Source: Lederbergia citri (GTDB lineage Bacteria > Bacillota > Bacilli > Bacillales > Bacillaceae_C). From it: a stretch of 64,000 nt of DNA. Numbering within the stretch: position 1 is the stretch's first letter; each line of letters starts with the position of its first letter. Location: NCBI RefSeq assembly GCF_018343625.1, contig NZ_JAGYPG010000002.1, positions 539,280 through 603,279 on the forward strand. Direction: 5' to 3'. A program made the translations under genes and the position numbers. This document shows, one piece after another, positions 28,107 through 37,433 of the stretch. The notes below the pieces were generated by a model. It saw nothing but the letters and a program-made list of their open reading frames with translations. It ran no database searches and had not been told where the DNA came from.

Positions 28107-28141
28107 AAAAAAAACCCTCCTCCGTTACCGAAAAAGAGTTT
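28107..28141 (-). terminator. Riboswitch expression platform, copy 2
   Basis: On the minus strand AAACTCTTTTTC pairs with GGAGGAGGGTTT around GGTAAC, mostly through G-U wobbles, followed by an uninterrupted T run (28107-28114). TTTTCGGTAAC in the left arm and loop is complementary to the aptamer 3' edge GTTACCGAAAA, so terminator and antiterminator compete as in copy 1. The stem here is much weaker than in copy 1. Confidence 0.65.
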
Positions 28142-28151
28142 AATAGTATGA

Positions 28152-28233
28152 TTTTCGGTAACTGGCTGGCATCGTGTAAAGTCTACACCTTAGCCCCTTT
28201 AGCTTTGCGTCATCATCTTTCAATGATTTTGCC
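28152..28233 (-). promoter_or_regulatory. c-di-GMP-I (GEMM-I) riboswitch aptamer, copy 2
   Basis: Minus-strand sequence matches copy 1 almost base for base: the GAAA-capped hairpin, GACGCAAAGC, GGGGCTAAGG, a variable hairpin (GTGTAGACTTTACAC) and ATGCCAGCCAGTTACCGAAAA. It lies just upstream of the dual GGDEF/EAL gene and probably also controls the membrane diguanylate cyclase gene behind it. Confidence 0.92.
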
Positions 28234-28549
28234 TTTTTCTTATATAGAGTTCTAATAGAATATACTAATAGGTATATAGTCCTTTTTATATTAACACATA
28301 TTTTCCTTTTTGGTTGCTATAATTTTGAAAAAAATGAAATATTTTGTCGAAAATATAGCATTATTAAAACTTTTAATTATTCGCTGACTCTATTTTGGTA
28401 GATATTTAGTTATACAAATTGCTAAAACTTTTTGGCTGCCTTCTAATCTTTACAATTATTAATAATCAGGGAGATTTTTTCTATTGAGAAGAAGTTTTAT
28501 TAAGACGATATCTCTTATAAAATAGTCTTTTATATTGTTAGTTGGATAT

Positions 28550-28860
28550 TTAAAGTTTTTGTTACTCATAATGTCAGTTTGGTCTCGTCGACGTCTGTCC
28601 ATTTTAGTGCTAATAATTCTCCAATTCTTAAAACTGTGAATGAAAGGGTAGTGAAAATAAAGTTTGTACCCATACAGAATTTAAATGTTTCAACTCTTTT
28701 TCTTGAGCCCTTACACTACTAATCTTGACGCTGTGATAGTATGATTTTAACCATTCTTGAGAAAAAGTTTTAAGATTAATATTCGGAAACGGTAGGTTCC
28801 TTCCAGGACTTCTTTGTTAAATCTATGTAGCGGCTTCCTGGGTGGCTTTTTTTGATGGAC
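28550..28860 (-). pseudogene. Decayed tyrosine recombinase (phage/ICE integrase) fragment
   Basis: Minus-strand translation in broken frames gives KKATQEAAT, then NLKTFSQEWLKSYYHSVKIS and KELKHLN, typical of the arm/core-binding region. FTVLRIGELLALKWTDVDE follows, the start of the catalytic domain with the box I Arg, then VTKTLNIQ. Stops and at least two frame changes interrupt it, and the remaining catalytic residues are missing. No att repeats or other phage genes were found. Confidence 0.65.
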
Positions 28861-28993
28861 AGCCGGATTTAGTTTTTTGTTTCAAGAATACTTTCTAATA
28901 CTTTAAAAATTTCTCCTCTTTCTTTCATATACGGTTCATGGTTTTTAAAATAAACAATACTATAATGGGGTATCTAGAATACTATAGAGATCA

Positions 28994-29175
28994 ACTTTTT
29001 TTAGCATTAACCGCTTTCTCCCTTCCACGTCCACTAATTGAATATTCATGCATAAATGTTTTTATTTCTTCTAAGGCATGAATCCTATCTGTTACATGGA
29101 GAAAATAATCATTTCCCTCAAAAACCGCTATATCCTTCCTTAAAAGGTAGGAACAAATGTCAAAAGCCTTCCTAA
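28994..29175 (-). pseudogene. Open remnant without start codon, unknown family
   Basis: An open minus-strand frame of about 60 codons (KAFDICSYLLRKDIAVFEGN, RIHALEEIKTFMHEYSISG, ending AKKS) has protein-like composition but begins after a stop with no start codon or ribosome site. Another open piece (YFKNHEPYMKERGEIFKVLE) follows in a different frame. The block next to the integrase remnant is probably the remains of the same lost element. Confidence 0.3.
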
Positions 29176-29245
29176 TCTATCAAATCATTTGGTTTTCTCT
29201 GACTTGATTTTCCGCTGTCTCTAGTGCTTGTTATAGAAGGGGACA

Positions 29246-29281
29246 AGATTTATATTCTTACAGGAACAAGAATATAAATCT
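29246..29281. repeat. Perfect 14-bp inverted repeat upstream of the EAL-kinase gene
   Basis: AGATTTATATTCTT and AAGAATATAAATCT are separated by 8 nt. It lies about 70 bp upstream of the extended -10 element at 29352, so it could be an operator or the end of a lost unit; there is no T run. Confidence 0.45.
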
Positions 29282-29351
29282 AATATTATTGCAGAAAATA
29301 AAAAAAGATTTCGAGAATACTTTGCCGATTTATAACGTTTTTTGCAAAAAA

Positions 29352-29360
29352 TGGTATAAT
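29352..29360 (+). promoter_or_regulatory. Extended -10 promoter of the EAL-kinase gene
   Basis: TGGTATAAT is a perfect extended -10 for the housekeeping sigma factor; no good -35 is present. It lies downstream of the first possible start (TTG 29289) and upstream of GTG 29460, which supports the later start. Confidence 0.45.
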
Positions 29361-29459
29361 GGGAATAGTAATATTTACCTATTAATAGAAACATCACAGA
29401 AAATAGGGAATAGATATTTGAGAGAATTTTATGGAAAAACATATACCGAGGTGTCCATC

Positions 29460-31748
29460 GTGGAGGAAAATATAGGTATAACAACATCAAAAAAAAATGA
29501 TAGGTTTGATATGGAAAATGGTCTTCGAAATGCAATTGAACAAGAAAATTTATTATTACATTATCAGCCTAAGTTGTCCCTAATTTCAGGAAAGATAGTA
29601 GGTGTAGAAGCATTAGTTCGATGGGATCATCCTGAGAAAGGAACTATCTCTCCTGGAGAATTTATTCCTATTGCAGAGGAAACAGGCCTTATTCTCGAAA
29701 TTGGAGAATGGGTTTTAAGAACTGCATGTCTGCAAAACAAGGCTTGGCAAGATGCCGGTTACACTCCTGTTGTAATGTCAGTAAATTTGTCCGTTCGTCA
29801 ACTTTACCAGCCTCAAATAGTTGAGATAGTAAAACGGATTTTGAATGAAACGGGTCTTGCACCTAAGTTCCTAGAACTTGAGATTACAGAAAGTATGGTG
29901 ATGGATATTGAACATTGTATCCAAATACTACGAGAATTCAATAGATTAGGTGTCCAAATCAGTCTGGACGATTTTGGAACAGGGTATAGCTCTCTCCAAC
30001 ACTTAAAAGAACTTCCTATCAATAAGCTAAAAATAGATCAGTCATTTATTCGAAATTGTACAGTAGACAAGAATGATGCAACTATTGTCAAAACCATTAT
30101 AGCGATGGTACATCAGTTAGAACTTACGGTTGTTGCTGAAGGGGTTGAGTCAATAGAACATATGGTTTTCCTTCAGCGTAACCTATGTAATGAAGCTCAG
30201 GGATATTTATTTTGTAAACCTATTCCACCAGATGAATTCATTCAAGAATATAAGAATATTGAACAAATCATCCCACAAAAAGGGATTCCAAAAGAACTTT
30301 CAAATCAAAAATGGCTAGAAGAAGCATTACACCTTGCCCAACAAGAGTTAGAAGAAACGATTAGACAACAACAGGGGATGACCTTTAAATATATAAAAAA
30401 AGATGGGAACTTCATACATACGATATGTGATGGTGAGTTGCTTCATCGAATGGGTCTATTACCAGAACAAATTGTAGGGAGAAAACTCAATGATTTTCTT
30501 ACTCCTGAAACAAGCGAAGGAACAGCTCAGGTTTATCAGAGAGCTTGGGAAGGAGAGGAGAATATTACTTATGAAGGTGAAGTAAATGGAATACATACTA
30601 TTATTTCGTTACGTCCTATTAAAAGAGCTGGGCAAGTGGTTGAAGTAATTGGTTCAGCTGTAGATATCACAGAAATGAAGCAACTTAAGGAAGCCTTAAT
30701 TCAAAGTGAATCTAAGTATCAAATTATTGCAGAGAATATGACAGATTTGGTTACTGTTTGTGATGCAAACGGGAGAATCACATATGCGTCACCATCTCAC
30801 ATGAGTATTTTGGGGTTTATACCAAAAGTGGATGGTAAGGAGGAGTACCACTGGGTTCATCACGATGATATCCCTCATCTTCAAGAACAATTCATGTACA
30901 TGGTATCGAGTAAAACCCCCAGTCAAACGGAATTCCGAGTGAAACATGTAAATGGGAAATGGGTAGAGGTGGAGGCACTTTTTAGCCCTGTAATTGGAAA
31001 AGATGGAGATGTGGAGAAAGTTGTAGTTGTTGGACGTGATATATCAGAGCGTAAGAAAATGGATGTATATATTCGAAAAACGGAAAAGATATCCGTTGTA
31101 GGACAATTAGCCGCTGGAATTGCACATGAAATTAGGAATCCTCTAACTACAGTGAAAGGATTTCTTCAACTGATGCAACAAGATTTTAAACAAGATAATT
31201 ATTTCGAGATCATGCTGTCTGAGATTAACCATATCGAGAAAATTATCAAAGAATTCCTGTCATTTGCTAATCCAGTAGTAAAAAAAACGTTGGACACCGA
31301 TATATATAAGCTTTTACAACAGATTATTACAATAATGAGTACTCAATCAATACTAAAAAATGTTGAAATTGTACAACAGGTCGATCAAGAATTACCACTT
31401 ATCGATTGTAACGAAATTCAAATTAAGCAGGTATTTATTAACATTCTTCAAAATGCTTTAGAAGCGATGAAAGATGGAGGAGTTATTACTATTAAAGCAA
31501 CAAGAGATAGTTTAGATAGAATAAAATTTTGTTTTACCGATACAGGATGTGGTATTTCCGAAGATCGTATGGCCTATATTTTTGAGCCCTTTTATAGTAC
31601 AAAAGAAAAAGGAACTGGATTGGGTTTAAATATTTGTTACAAAATTATTCAGGAGCACGGGGGAACTATCAACATTGAGAGTAAGGTTAATTACGGGACA
31701 AAAGTTGATGTGTTTTTACCAATCAAACAGGACCCATTAAATTCATGA
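29460..31748 (+). CDS. EAL-PAS-PAS sensor histidine kinase of sporulation-kinase type
   Basis: The protein has 762 residues from GTG 29460 (GAGGTG upstream); the frame is open to TTG 29289 without a ribosome site. An N-terminal EAL domain (about 18-265) has all catalytic residues: EALVRWDHP, VNLSVRQ, ITESMVM, DDFGTGYSSL, KIDQSF and AEGVES. Two PAS domains follow (about 300-405 and 415-530). The kinase core has HisKA (AAGIAHEIRNPLTTVKGFLQLM, phospho-accepting His) and HATPase (NILQNALEAM, DTGCGIS, GTGLGL). The HisKA sequence resembles KinA-KinE, which feed the Spo0F phosphorelay. No GGDEF domain is present. A c-di-GMP phosphodiesterase joined directly to such a kinase is uncommon and could tie c-di-GMP to the sporulation decision. 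No response regulator is adjacent. Confidence 0.9.
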   Translation: MEENIGITTSKKNDRFDMENGLRNAIEQENLLLHYQPKLSLISGKIVGVEALVRWDHPEKGTISPGEFIPIAEETGLILEIGEWVLRTACLQNKAWQDAGYTPVVMSVNLSVRQLYQPQIVEIVKRILNETGLAPKFLELEITESMVMDIEHCIQILREFNRLGVQISLDDFGTGYSSLQHLKELPINKLKIDQSFIRNCTVDKNDATIVKTIIAMVHQLELTVVAEGVESIEHMVFLQRNLCNEAQGYLFCKPIPPDEFIQEYKNIEQIIPQKGIPKELSNQKWLEEALHLAQQELEETIRQQQGMTFKYIKKDGNFIHTICDGELLHRMGLLPEQIVGRKLNDFLTPETSEGTAQVYQRAWEGEENITYEGEVNGIHTIISLRPIKRAGQVVEVIGSAVDITEMKQLKEALIQSESKYQIIAENMTDLVTVCDANGRITYASPSHMSILGFIPKVDGKEEYHWVHHDDIPHLQEQFMYMVSSKTPSQTEFRVKHVNGKWVEVEALFSPVIGKDGDVEKVVVVGRDISERKKMDVYIRKTEKISVVGQLAAGIAHEIRNPLTTVKGFLQLMQQDFKQDNYFEIMLSEINHIEKIIKEFLSFANPVVKKTLDTDIYKLLQQIITIMSTQSILKNVEIVQQVDQELPLIDCNEIQIKQVFINILQNALEAMKDGGVITIKATRDSLDRIKFCFTDTGCGISEDRMAYIFEPFYSTKEKGTGLGLNICYKIIQEHGGTINIESKVNYGTKVDVFLPIKQDPLNS

Positions 31749-32264
31749 ATAATTCATTTGTCTGCAATGAAGACATATAATCCAGAGTTTAAAAAATGAA
31801 CTCAAACATAATAGTTATAAAATTATGTCCAGGTGCAATCATCTTGTTTCGAATGTGATTTATTAACTAGAAACAGGAATCGACGAATAATTTTTATTCA
31901 TATGGTTTAAGTGAGCACATTATTCCAGTTACCCTTTCTCACATTAATCATTGAAGAAATCTGAAATAAAGTGCTCATTTTTTCATGTTATTTAGTAAAT
32001 GTCGAACAAGAAGAACGAATTGCATCATGTGAAGAATTTATAAATTTTTTAAAAGAACTATATTAAAACATAACGGGTTCTCTTCAGAGGTGCAAACCAG
32101 CAATTAACATAATATTTAACACCTCTAATAACATTCAAATAGAACATCATTAGCACTGCCTTTGGCGGTGTTGTTTCATTTTTAAAAAAGGAACTTTTTG
32201 GTATCTCTGGTATAATGATATTGGGGTTTGAAAAGATAAATCAATATAAAGATAGGTGAATTGT
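31749..32264 (+). other. Intergenic region with a short gene remnant and terminator-like hairpin
   Basis: An open stretch ending VEQEERIASCEEFINFLKEL (stop about 32066) has no start codon and looks like the tail of a lost gene. CACTGCC/GGCGGTG with a 3-nt loop at 32154-32170, followed by TTGTTTCATTTTT, could be a terminator. Nothing else was recognised. Confidence 0.4.
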
Positions 32265-33044
32265 TTGGAATTATATTATCAAGAATATGGGGATGAGAAT
32301 GCTCCATTAATGGTATTTTTACACGGTGGTGGAGTTAGTAGTTGGATGTGGGATAAACAAATTCGATATTTCATTGACTATCATTGCGTTACAATTGATT
32401 TACCTGAACAAGGGAAAAGTAATCATATTGAACACTTTTCAATTCGAAAAAGTGCAGAAAAGATTATTGAATTAATAGAAAAAATAGCAAACGGTAAAAC
32501 AGTAATCGTTATTGGATTTTCATTGGGTGCACAAGTAGCTATTCAAATGCTGAGTATGAATACGAATTTAATTAATAATGCTGTCATAAATAGTGCATTA
32601 GTAAGACCCAATGCGATTGTCAAAAAAATGATTAGACCTGCTATAAAATTGACTTTCCCGTTAATTAGTAATAGATATTTTTCAAAACTTCAATCAAAAA
32701 CACTTTATGTTGGTGAGGAATATTTTGACACCTATTATAAGGAAAGTTCTCAAATGAAATCAGATACACTTATTAGAATATTAAAAGAAAATATGTCATT
32801 TAATATACCTGACGATTTTAATAAAGCAAAGGGCAAAATATTAGTTACTGTTGGTGAAAAAGAAAAAGCAATAATGAAAAAATCAGCTATAGATATAGTT
32901 TCGAACAATTCGAATTGTACAGGAATAATTATACCTAACGCTGGTCACGGAATATCCTTGCTGAACCCTAATTATTTTAATCAAATGATTAAAAAGTGGC
33001 TACAGGAAAGTGTTTTACCACAAGACGTAATAACTATAAAGTAA
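32265..33044 (+). CDS. Alpha/beta-fold hydrolase
   Basis: This 259-residue protein has an oxyanion-loop motif (FLHGGGVSSWMW), a nucleophile elbow GFSLGAQ (Ser about residue 95) and a C-terminal catalytic His (NAGHGISL). A likely acid lies near VTVGEKEKAI. The substrate is unknown; similar proteins act as esterases or lactonases. TTG 32265 is preferred because AGGTGA ends five bases upstream; the GTG at 32256 lies inside that ribosome site. It is a single-gene unit followed by a good terminator. Codon use is notably AT-rich. Confidence 0.82.
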   Translation: MELYYQEYGDENAPLMVFLHGGGVSSWMWDKQIRYFIDYHCVTIDLPEQGKSNHIEHFSIRKSAEKIIELIEKIANGKTVIVIGFSLGAQVAIQMLSMNTNLINNAVINSALVRPNAIVKKMIRPAIKLTFPLISNRYFSKLQSKTLYVGEEYFDTYYKESSQMKSDTLIRILKENMSFNIPDDFNKAKGKILVTVGEKEKAIMKKSAIDIVSNNSNCTGIIIPNAGHGISLLNPNYFNQMIKKWLQESVLPQDVITIK

Positions 33045-33089
33045 TTGTGTTTGTTTTGCTGCTGGCCTAATAATTGAAGATAAAATTCA

Positions 33090-33116
33090 AAAAAGGACAC
33101 CAGGTCCTTTTTTCTA
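33090..33116 (+). terminator. Intrinsic terminator of the hydrolase gene
   Basis: AAAAGGAC and GTCCTTTT pair around ACCAG and run into TTTTTT. Confidence 0.8.
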
Positions 33117-33302
33117 TTTCTAGGAATATTTGTTCAGCGACTCTTAGTTATTGAACAGGTATTTCTTTTTTGACTTTTGGTATACTTTAACCATATTACG
33201 GCAAATAACAACATTCGAATTGGTAAGGTGTTTAGTATGTCAATTTGTGACCTTACACCAGCTATTGTCATGAACAGGCAAATTACGTAAATACTTCTAT
33301 CC

Positions 33303-33347
33303 TAAAAAGGGCTCCAAAAAGTCAGATACTAAACTTTTTGGAGCCCT
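33303..33347 (-). terminator. Intrinsic terminator of the LacI-family gene
   Basis: AGGGCTCCAAAAAGT and ACTTTTTGGAGCCCT form a 15-bp perfect stem with a 10-nt loop, followed on the minus strand by TTTTT. Confidence 0.88.
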
Positions 33348-33354
33348 ATCGTTA

Positions 33355-34365
<1,011 letters not shown>

Positions 34366-34380
34366 TCAATAAACTAATAT

Positions 34381-35262
34381 TTATGAATTACCTAATGGAA
34401 CTTTCAGCTTCGTTAAGCCTAACTTCGTTTCTGATAAAATAATGGCAAATAGAATAATGACGGCCCCAAGCACCATTTTCGTCGTGACGATTTCATTGAG
34501 TATAATCACCGAGAATATCATTCCAAACAGTGATTCAGTCGAAAGAAAAATAGCTGCTTTTGTTTCCGAAATATATTTCTGAGCAGAGGTTTGCAATAAA
34601 AAAGCAATCGTCGTTGAGAAAATTCCAAGATATAAGACAGGTAAAAGAGCTTCGCCGTCTATTGCCATCGTACCTTCACCTTTGAAAATAACAACGATGA
34701 TGCCAATCACAGCTGCTGTCAATAGTTGTATTAGTGTTAGTAAAATCGGGTCTTCATTCTTTACATATTTGGCAGTATAAAAAATATGGAAAGCGAATGC
34801 TATCGCGCATAATAATGATAACGTATCCCCAATATTAATTTTAAAGGAATCCTGCAAGGACAGCAATCCTACACCCGTCATCGCCAAAAAAGCTCCAACT
34901 AATTCAAAACGATCTAAGCGTTTTTTATATAACACATATCCGATAAAAGGAACGATCACGACATTTACCGCCGTTAAAAAAGCATTTTTCGATGGTGTTG
35001 TAAATTGTAGCCCCACCGTTTGCAATGCAAAGGCGATATAAAGGATCGTTCCAAGGAAAATGCCTTTTAGCACTATACGACGATTTAACTGTTTCAGCTT
35101 CTTAAAAAAGAAAGCTGATAATATTACGCCGCCGACCAAAAAGCGAATGGCCATCATTTGATAGGGACTATAATGATCTAGTGCAACAGCACTTGCAACG
35201 AATCCACTTCCCCAAATAATCGCCGTAATTAAAAGTGCGATCTCCCCAAGATATTTTTTCAT
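34381..35262 (-). CDS. EamA-family (DMT superfamily) transporter
   Basis: This 293-residue protein has about ten membrane helices in two EamA repeats, with the typical ends ALLITAIIWGSGFVASAVALD and SETKAAIFLSTESLFGMIFSVIILNEIVTTKMVLGA. Members export or import metabolites such as amino acids, nucleosides or sugar derivatives by exchange or proton coupling. It begins directly at the stop of the truncated glycosidase gene and precedes the LacI-family gene by 30 bp. The substrate cannot be told. Confidence 0.88.
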   Translation of the reverse strand: MKKYLGEIALLITAIIWGSGFVASAVALDHYSPYQMMAIRFLVGGVILSAFFFKKLKQLNRRIVLKGIFLGTILYIAFALQTVGLQFTTPSKNAFLTAVNVVIVPFIGYVLYKKRLDRFELVGAFLAMTGVGLLSLQDSFKINIGDTLSLLCAIAFAFHIFYTAKYVKNEDPILLTLIQLLTAAVIGIIVVIFKGEGTMAIDGEALLPVLYLGIFSTTIAFLLQTSAQKYISETKAAIFLSTESLFGMIFSVIILNEIVTTKMVLGAVIILFAIILSETKLGLTKLKVPLGNS

Positions 35263-35913
35263 TTAAGCCTCCGTAATTTTTTCATGTAAAAATAGTAAAA
35301 ACACACTTGACGTCCATGCAAATGACGTATCAACTAAGCCTTCTCCAGTAATCGGGTCGAAGTTTTCAGCCATTCCGCCTACTAATGTCACTTGCAAAAA
35401 TTTATCTCGCAGGCGTTTCGCCATTTCCTCAAAGCCAAAGGACGCTAACGAATCTATAAATAAATACGTAACAGGTGCCCAAATTGGACCGAGCCAGTAG
35501 CCATTTTCTTTATAATACGGGCTATCAATCCTCTCCGTTGCGAGTCCGTAATTTGCTTCAAAATGTTCCTCTAAATCACGAACAAGCCGCTGCTTCACAT
35601 TTTCCTCTAAATGATAGCCTATCATGATGGGCAATTTTAAAATTAAGCTGGAACGCGCTTGAATCGGGTCCGCATTTTTTCCATAGCGGCCAAAAAAGCC
35701 TTCCTCATCATGTAGCCGTTCCATTAATAATAAAAATAATTGATCGGCTTGTTGCTTAAAGTGTACAGACTCTGTTTCCTCACCAAGTATTATAGCAAAC
35801 GAAGCTAAAATATCGTATGAACGGATTAAAAAACCTGCAAGATCTGGCGCCTCAACAACCATACCTAAATGGAATAATGACGAATTATCCCAATCCGAAT
35901 CAAAATTTACCAT
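35263..35913 (-). pseudogene. C-terminal part of a GH63/trehalase-like (alpha/alpha)6 glycosidase, 5' truncated
   Basis: The open frame has 216 residues. It starts at the DSDWDNSSLF motif, which in this clan contains the general acid Asp and normally lies in mid-protein. NGYWLGPIWAPVTYL, MAENFDPITGEG and SFAWTSSVFLLFLHE follow, typical of the C-terminal half of mannosylglycerate hydrolase or glucosidase (GH63-like). Full-length members are 400 residues or more, so the first half of the barrel is gone. There is no ribosome site before ATG 35913, and the upstream DNA is unrelated. It is adjacent to the EamA gene, with which it was probably in one operon. Confidence 0.75.
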
Positions 35914-36072
35914 GCGTTGTTATTTTACTAATGATCGATTGAGCACACTATAACCATCCGAACATTACCAATTAGCTTAGCATCATCAATTTCTGGAGGA
36001 ATCTTTACCAAATACACACGAAGTTCACTATTTCCGACGCAATTCCTCTCATGGGAAAAAACATCTATCCAA

Positions 36073-36122
36073 CTAAAAAAGCAACTTTCCCTTATGATAA
36101 AGGGTTCCGTTTTGAGGTGCAT
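36073..36122 (-). repeat. Inverted repeat, left copy
   Basis: Minus-strand sequence from ATGCACCTCAAAACGGAACC through CTTTTTTAG matches 37330-37379 on the plus strand over about 50 bp, with the first 25 identical. Both copies encode MHLKTEPF in an open frame. The pair brackets the TIM-barrel gene and lies about 160 bp from the glycosidase truncation point. Confidence 0.6.
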
Positions 36123-36141
36123 ATCATATAAATGGCAATAA

Positions 36142-36180
36142 AAATGGCTTGTAAACTGACATCAGTTTGACAAGCCATTT
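36142..36180 (-). terminator. Intrinsic terminator of the TIM-barrel gene
   Basis: AATGGCTTGT and ACAAGCCATT, extended by AAACTGA/TCAGTTT, form a long stem, followed on the minus strand by TTTTTATT. Confidence 0.75.
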
Positions 36181-36239
36181 TCACGCTATTTATGTCTCAA
36201 TTGACACTCAAACTGTCTTCAACTAAAGCATCCTTTGAA

Positions 36240-37043
36240 CTATTTTATTAATTCAAAGAAATTACGGCTGTCAATCATTGGCGTACAGTCCTCATAATAT
36301 GGTAAATCAATCTCAAAAATAAAATCCCTTTGAATAATGTATGGTTTTAACCTTGACCAATCTATGCCACCAAAACCCAAAGACATAGCATCGTGAACTT
36401 CTGTTCCAGCACTATCTACGACGTGGTAATGCCGAGTAAAAGGAAAAGCCTCAATAAGATTTTGTTCTAATTTTGGGTTGTCTCCTTTGAAAGACATAAA
36501 AGAATGGCTAATATCATAGCAAATAGGTAGATTTAAGGGTTTTACAATATGAGATAGCCAGTAACGATTTGCACTGGAGAAAACCCCTCTCGGAGCATTT
36601 TCCCAGAGAAATCGATCATATGTAGTGAGACGTACCTTTTGAACAGCTTCCCTTAAAAAATTTGATCGTTCAAGAATTAATTCTTGATTTAATGTATCCA
36701 GCATTCCACTTTCGCACTTTTCATAGTGGGGATGAACCACACAATAAATGTCTTCAGAATGGCAAATCTCGTTTAACAACTCACACGACGATCGATAAAA
36801 CTCAAACACTTCTGGATCCTCACTTAATACATCTAAGAATTTTCCATTAACTTTCATCGGATGATGAAGAAATACCTTAACATTATTTTCGTTAAGTAAC
36901 TGAATACTATTGATAATTTTTTCGGGAGAGTAAATATCATTTTCAAATAATTGCAGTTCAACAGTCCCTGGATTATATTTTAGACGATCATCTATCTGTT
37001 TTGGATCAAGAGAACATTTAAGATTGATATTTTTGTTTTTCAT
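36240..37043 (-). CDS. TIM-barrel sugar isomerase/epimerase-like protein
   Basis: This 267-residue AP_endonuc_2-like protein has candidate metal ligands in VFLHHPM and VVHPHYE (His), LWENAPRG (Glu), CYDISHSF (Asp/His), RHYHVVDS (His) and FIFEIDLPYY (Glu). It is more distant from classical xylose-isomerase-like proteins than the others in this window. The gene is monocistronic, ends in a strong terminator and is bracketed by the 50-bp inverted repeat. Five AATTGACA/TGTCAATT octamers lie around it. The role is unknown; it may be part of a transferred cassette. Confidence 0.7.
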   Translation of the reverse strand: MKNKNINLKCSLDPKQIDDRLKYNPGTVELQLFENDIYSPEKIINSIQLLNENNVKVFLHHPMKVNGKFLDVLSEDPEVFEFYRSSCELLNEICHSEDIYCVVHPHYEKCESGMLDTLNQELILERSNFLREAVQKVRLTTYDRFLWENAPRGVFSSANRYWLSHIVKPLNLPICYDISHSFMSFKGDNPKLEQNLIEAFPFTRHYHVVDSAGTEVHDAMSLGFGGIDWSRLKPYIIQRDFIFEIDLPYYEDCTPMIDSRNFFELIK

Positions 37044-37329
37044 AATTTAAACCTCTATATTTGTATTAGTGCTTATTAAACTAATTTGAACCATTAGTTC
37101 AATAAAGCTTTATGTATTTTTATAAAAACTCAACAAAATGACAGTCGAATTGACAACTCAATTGACACATTAATATACAACAAATTTCAAGTGTACAACA
37201 ATCATTGTCCTTTAAATTTATTATGTCATTTCTGATGTCAATTCTCTATAAAAAGTTAAAAGAACCTTGATGTAAAAAGGAATCGACCTCTGCCAATTGC
37301 AGTGTCAATTCCTTTGTCATTTAAGCAAG

Positions 37330-37379
37330 ATGCACCTCAAAACGGAACCCTTTACCCTTATGAGTAGTTACTTTTTTAG
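37330..37379 (+). repeat. Inverted repeat, right copy
   Basis: This is the partner of the copy at 36073-36122. The open frame from this copy (MHLKTEPFTLMSSYFFRF) is short and has no ribosome site, so neither copy looks like a functional gene. Confidence 0.6.
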
Positions 37380-37433
37380 ATTCCGCAATCTTAATTCTTC
37401 AGATACATTTTTGGATATTGTCAATTTTTTTCA

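Noticed and set aside
29289..29459. N-terminal extension of the EAL-kinase
   Set aside because: TTG 29289 has no ribosome site, and an extended -10 promoter lies downstream of it at 29352.
33239..33292. 17-codon plus-strand frame MSICDLTPAIVMNRQIT behind AAGGTG
   Set aside because: Too short to support as a gene; possibly a truncated start of a lost one.
35928..36122. 64-codon minus-strand open frame starting MHLKTEPF
   Set aside because: No ribosome site and no family. The start lies in the inverted repeat and the second copy of that repeat diverges after about 8 codons. It briefly recalled ASCH-domain proteins, but the ASCH core motif is absent.
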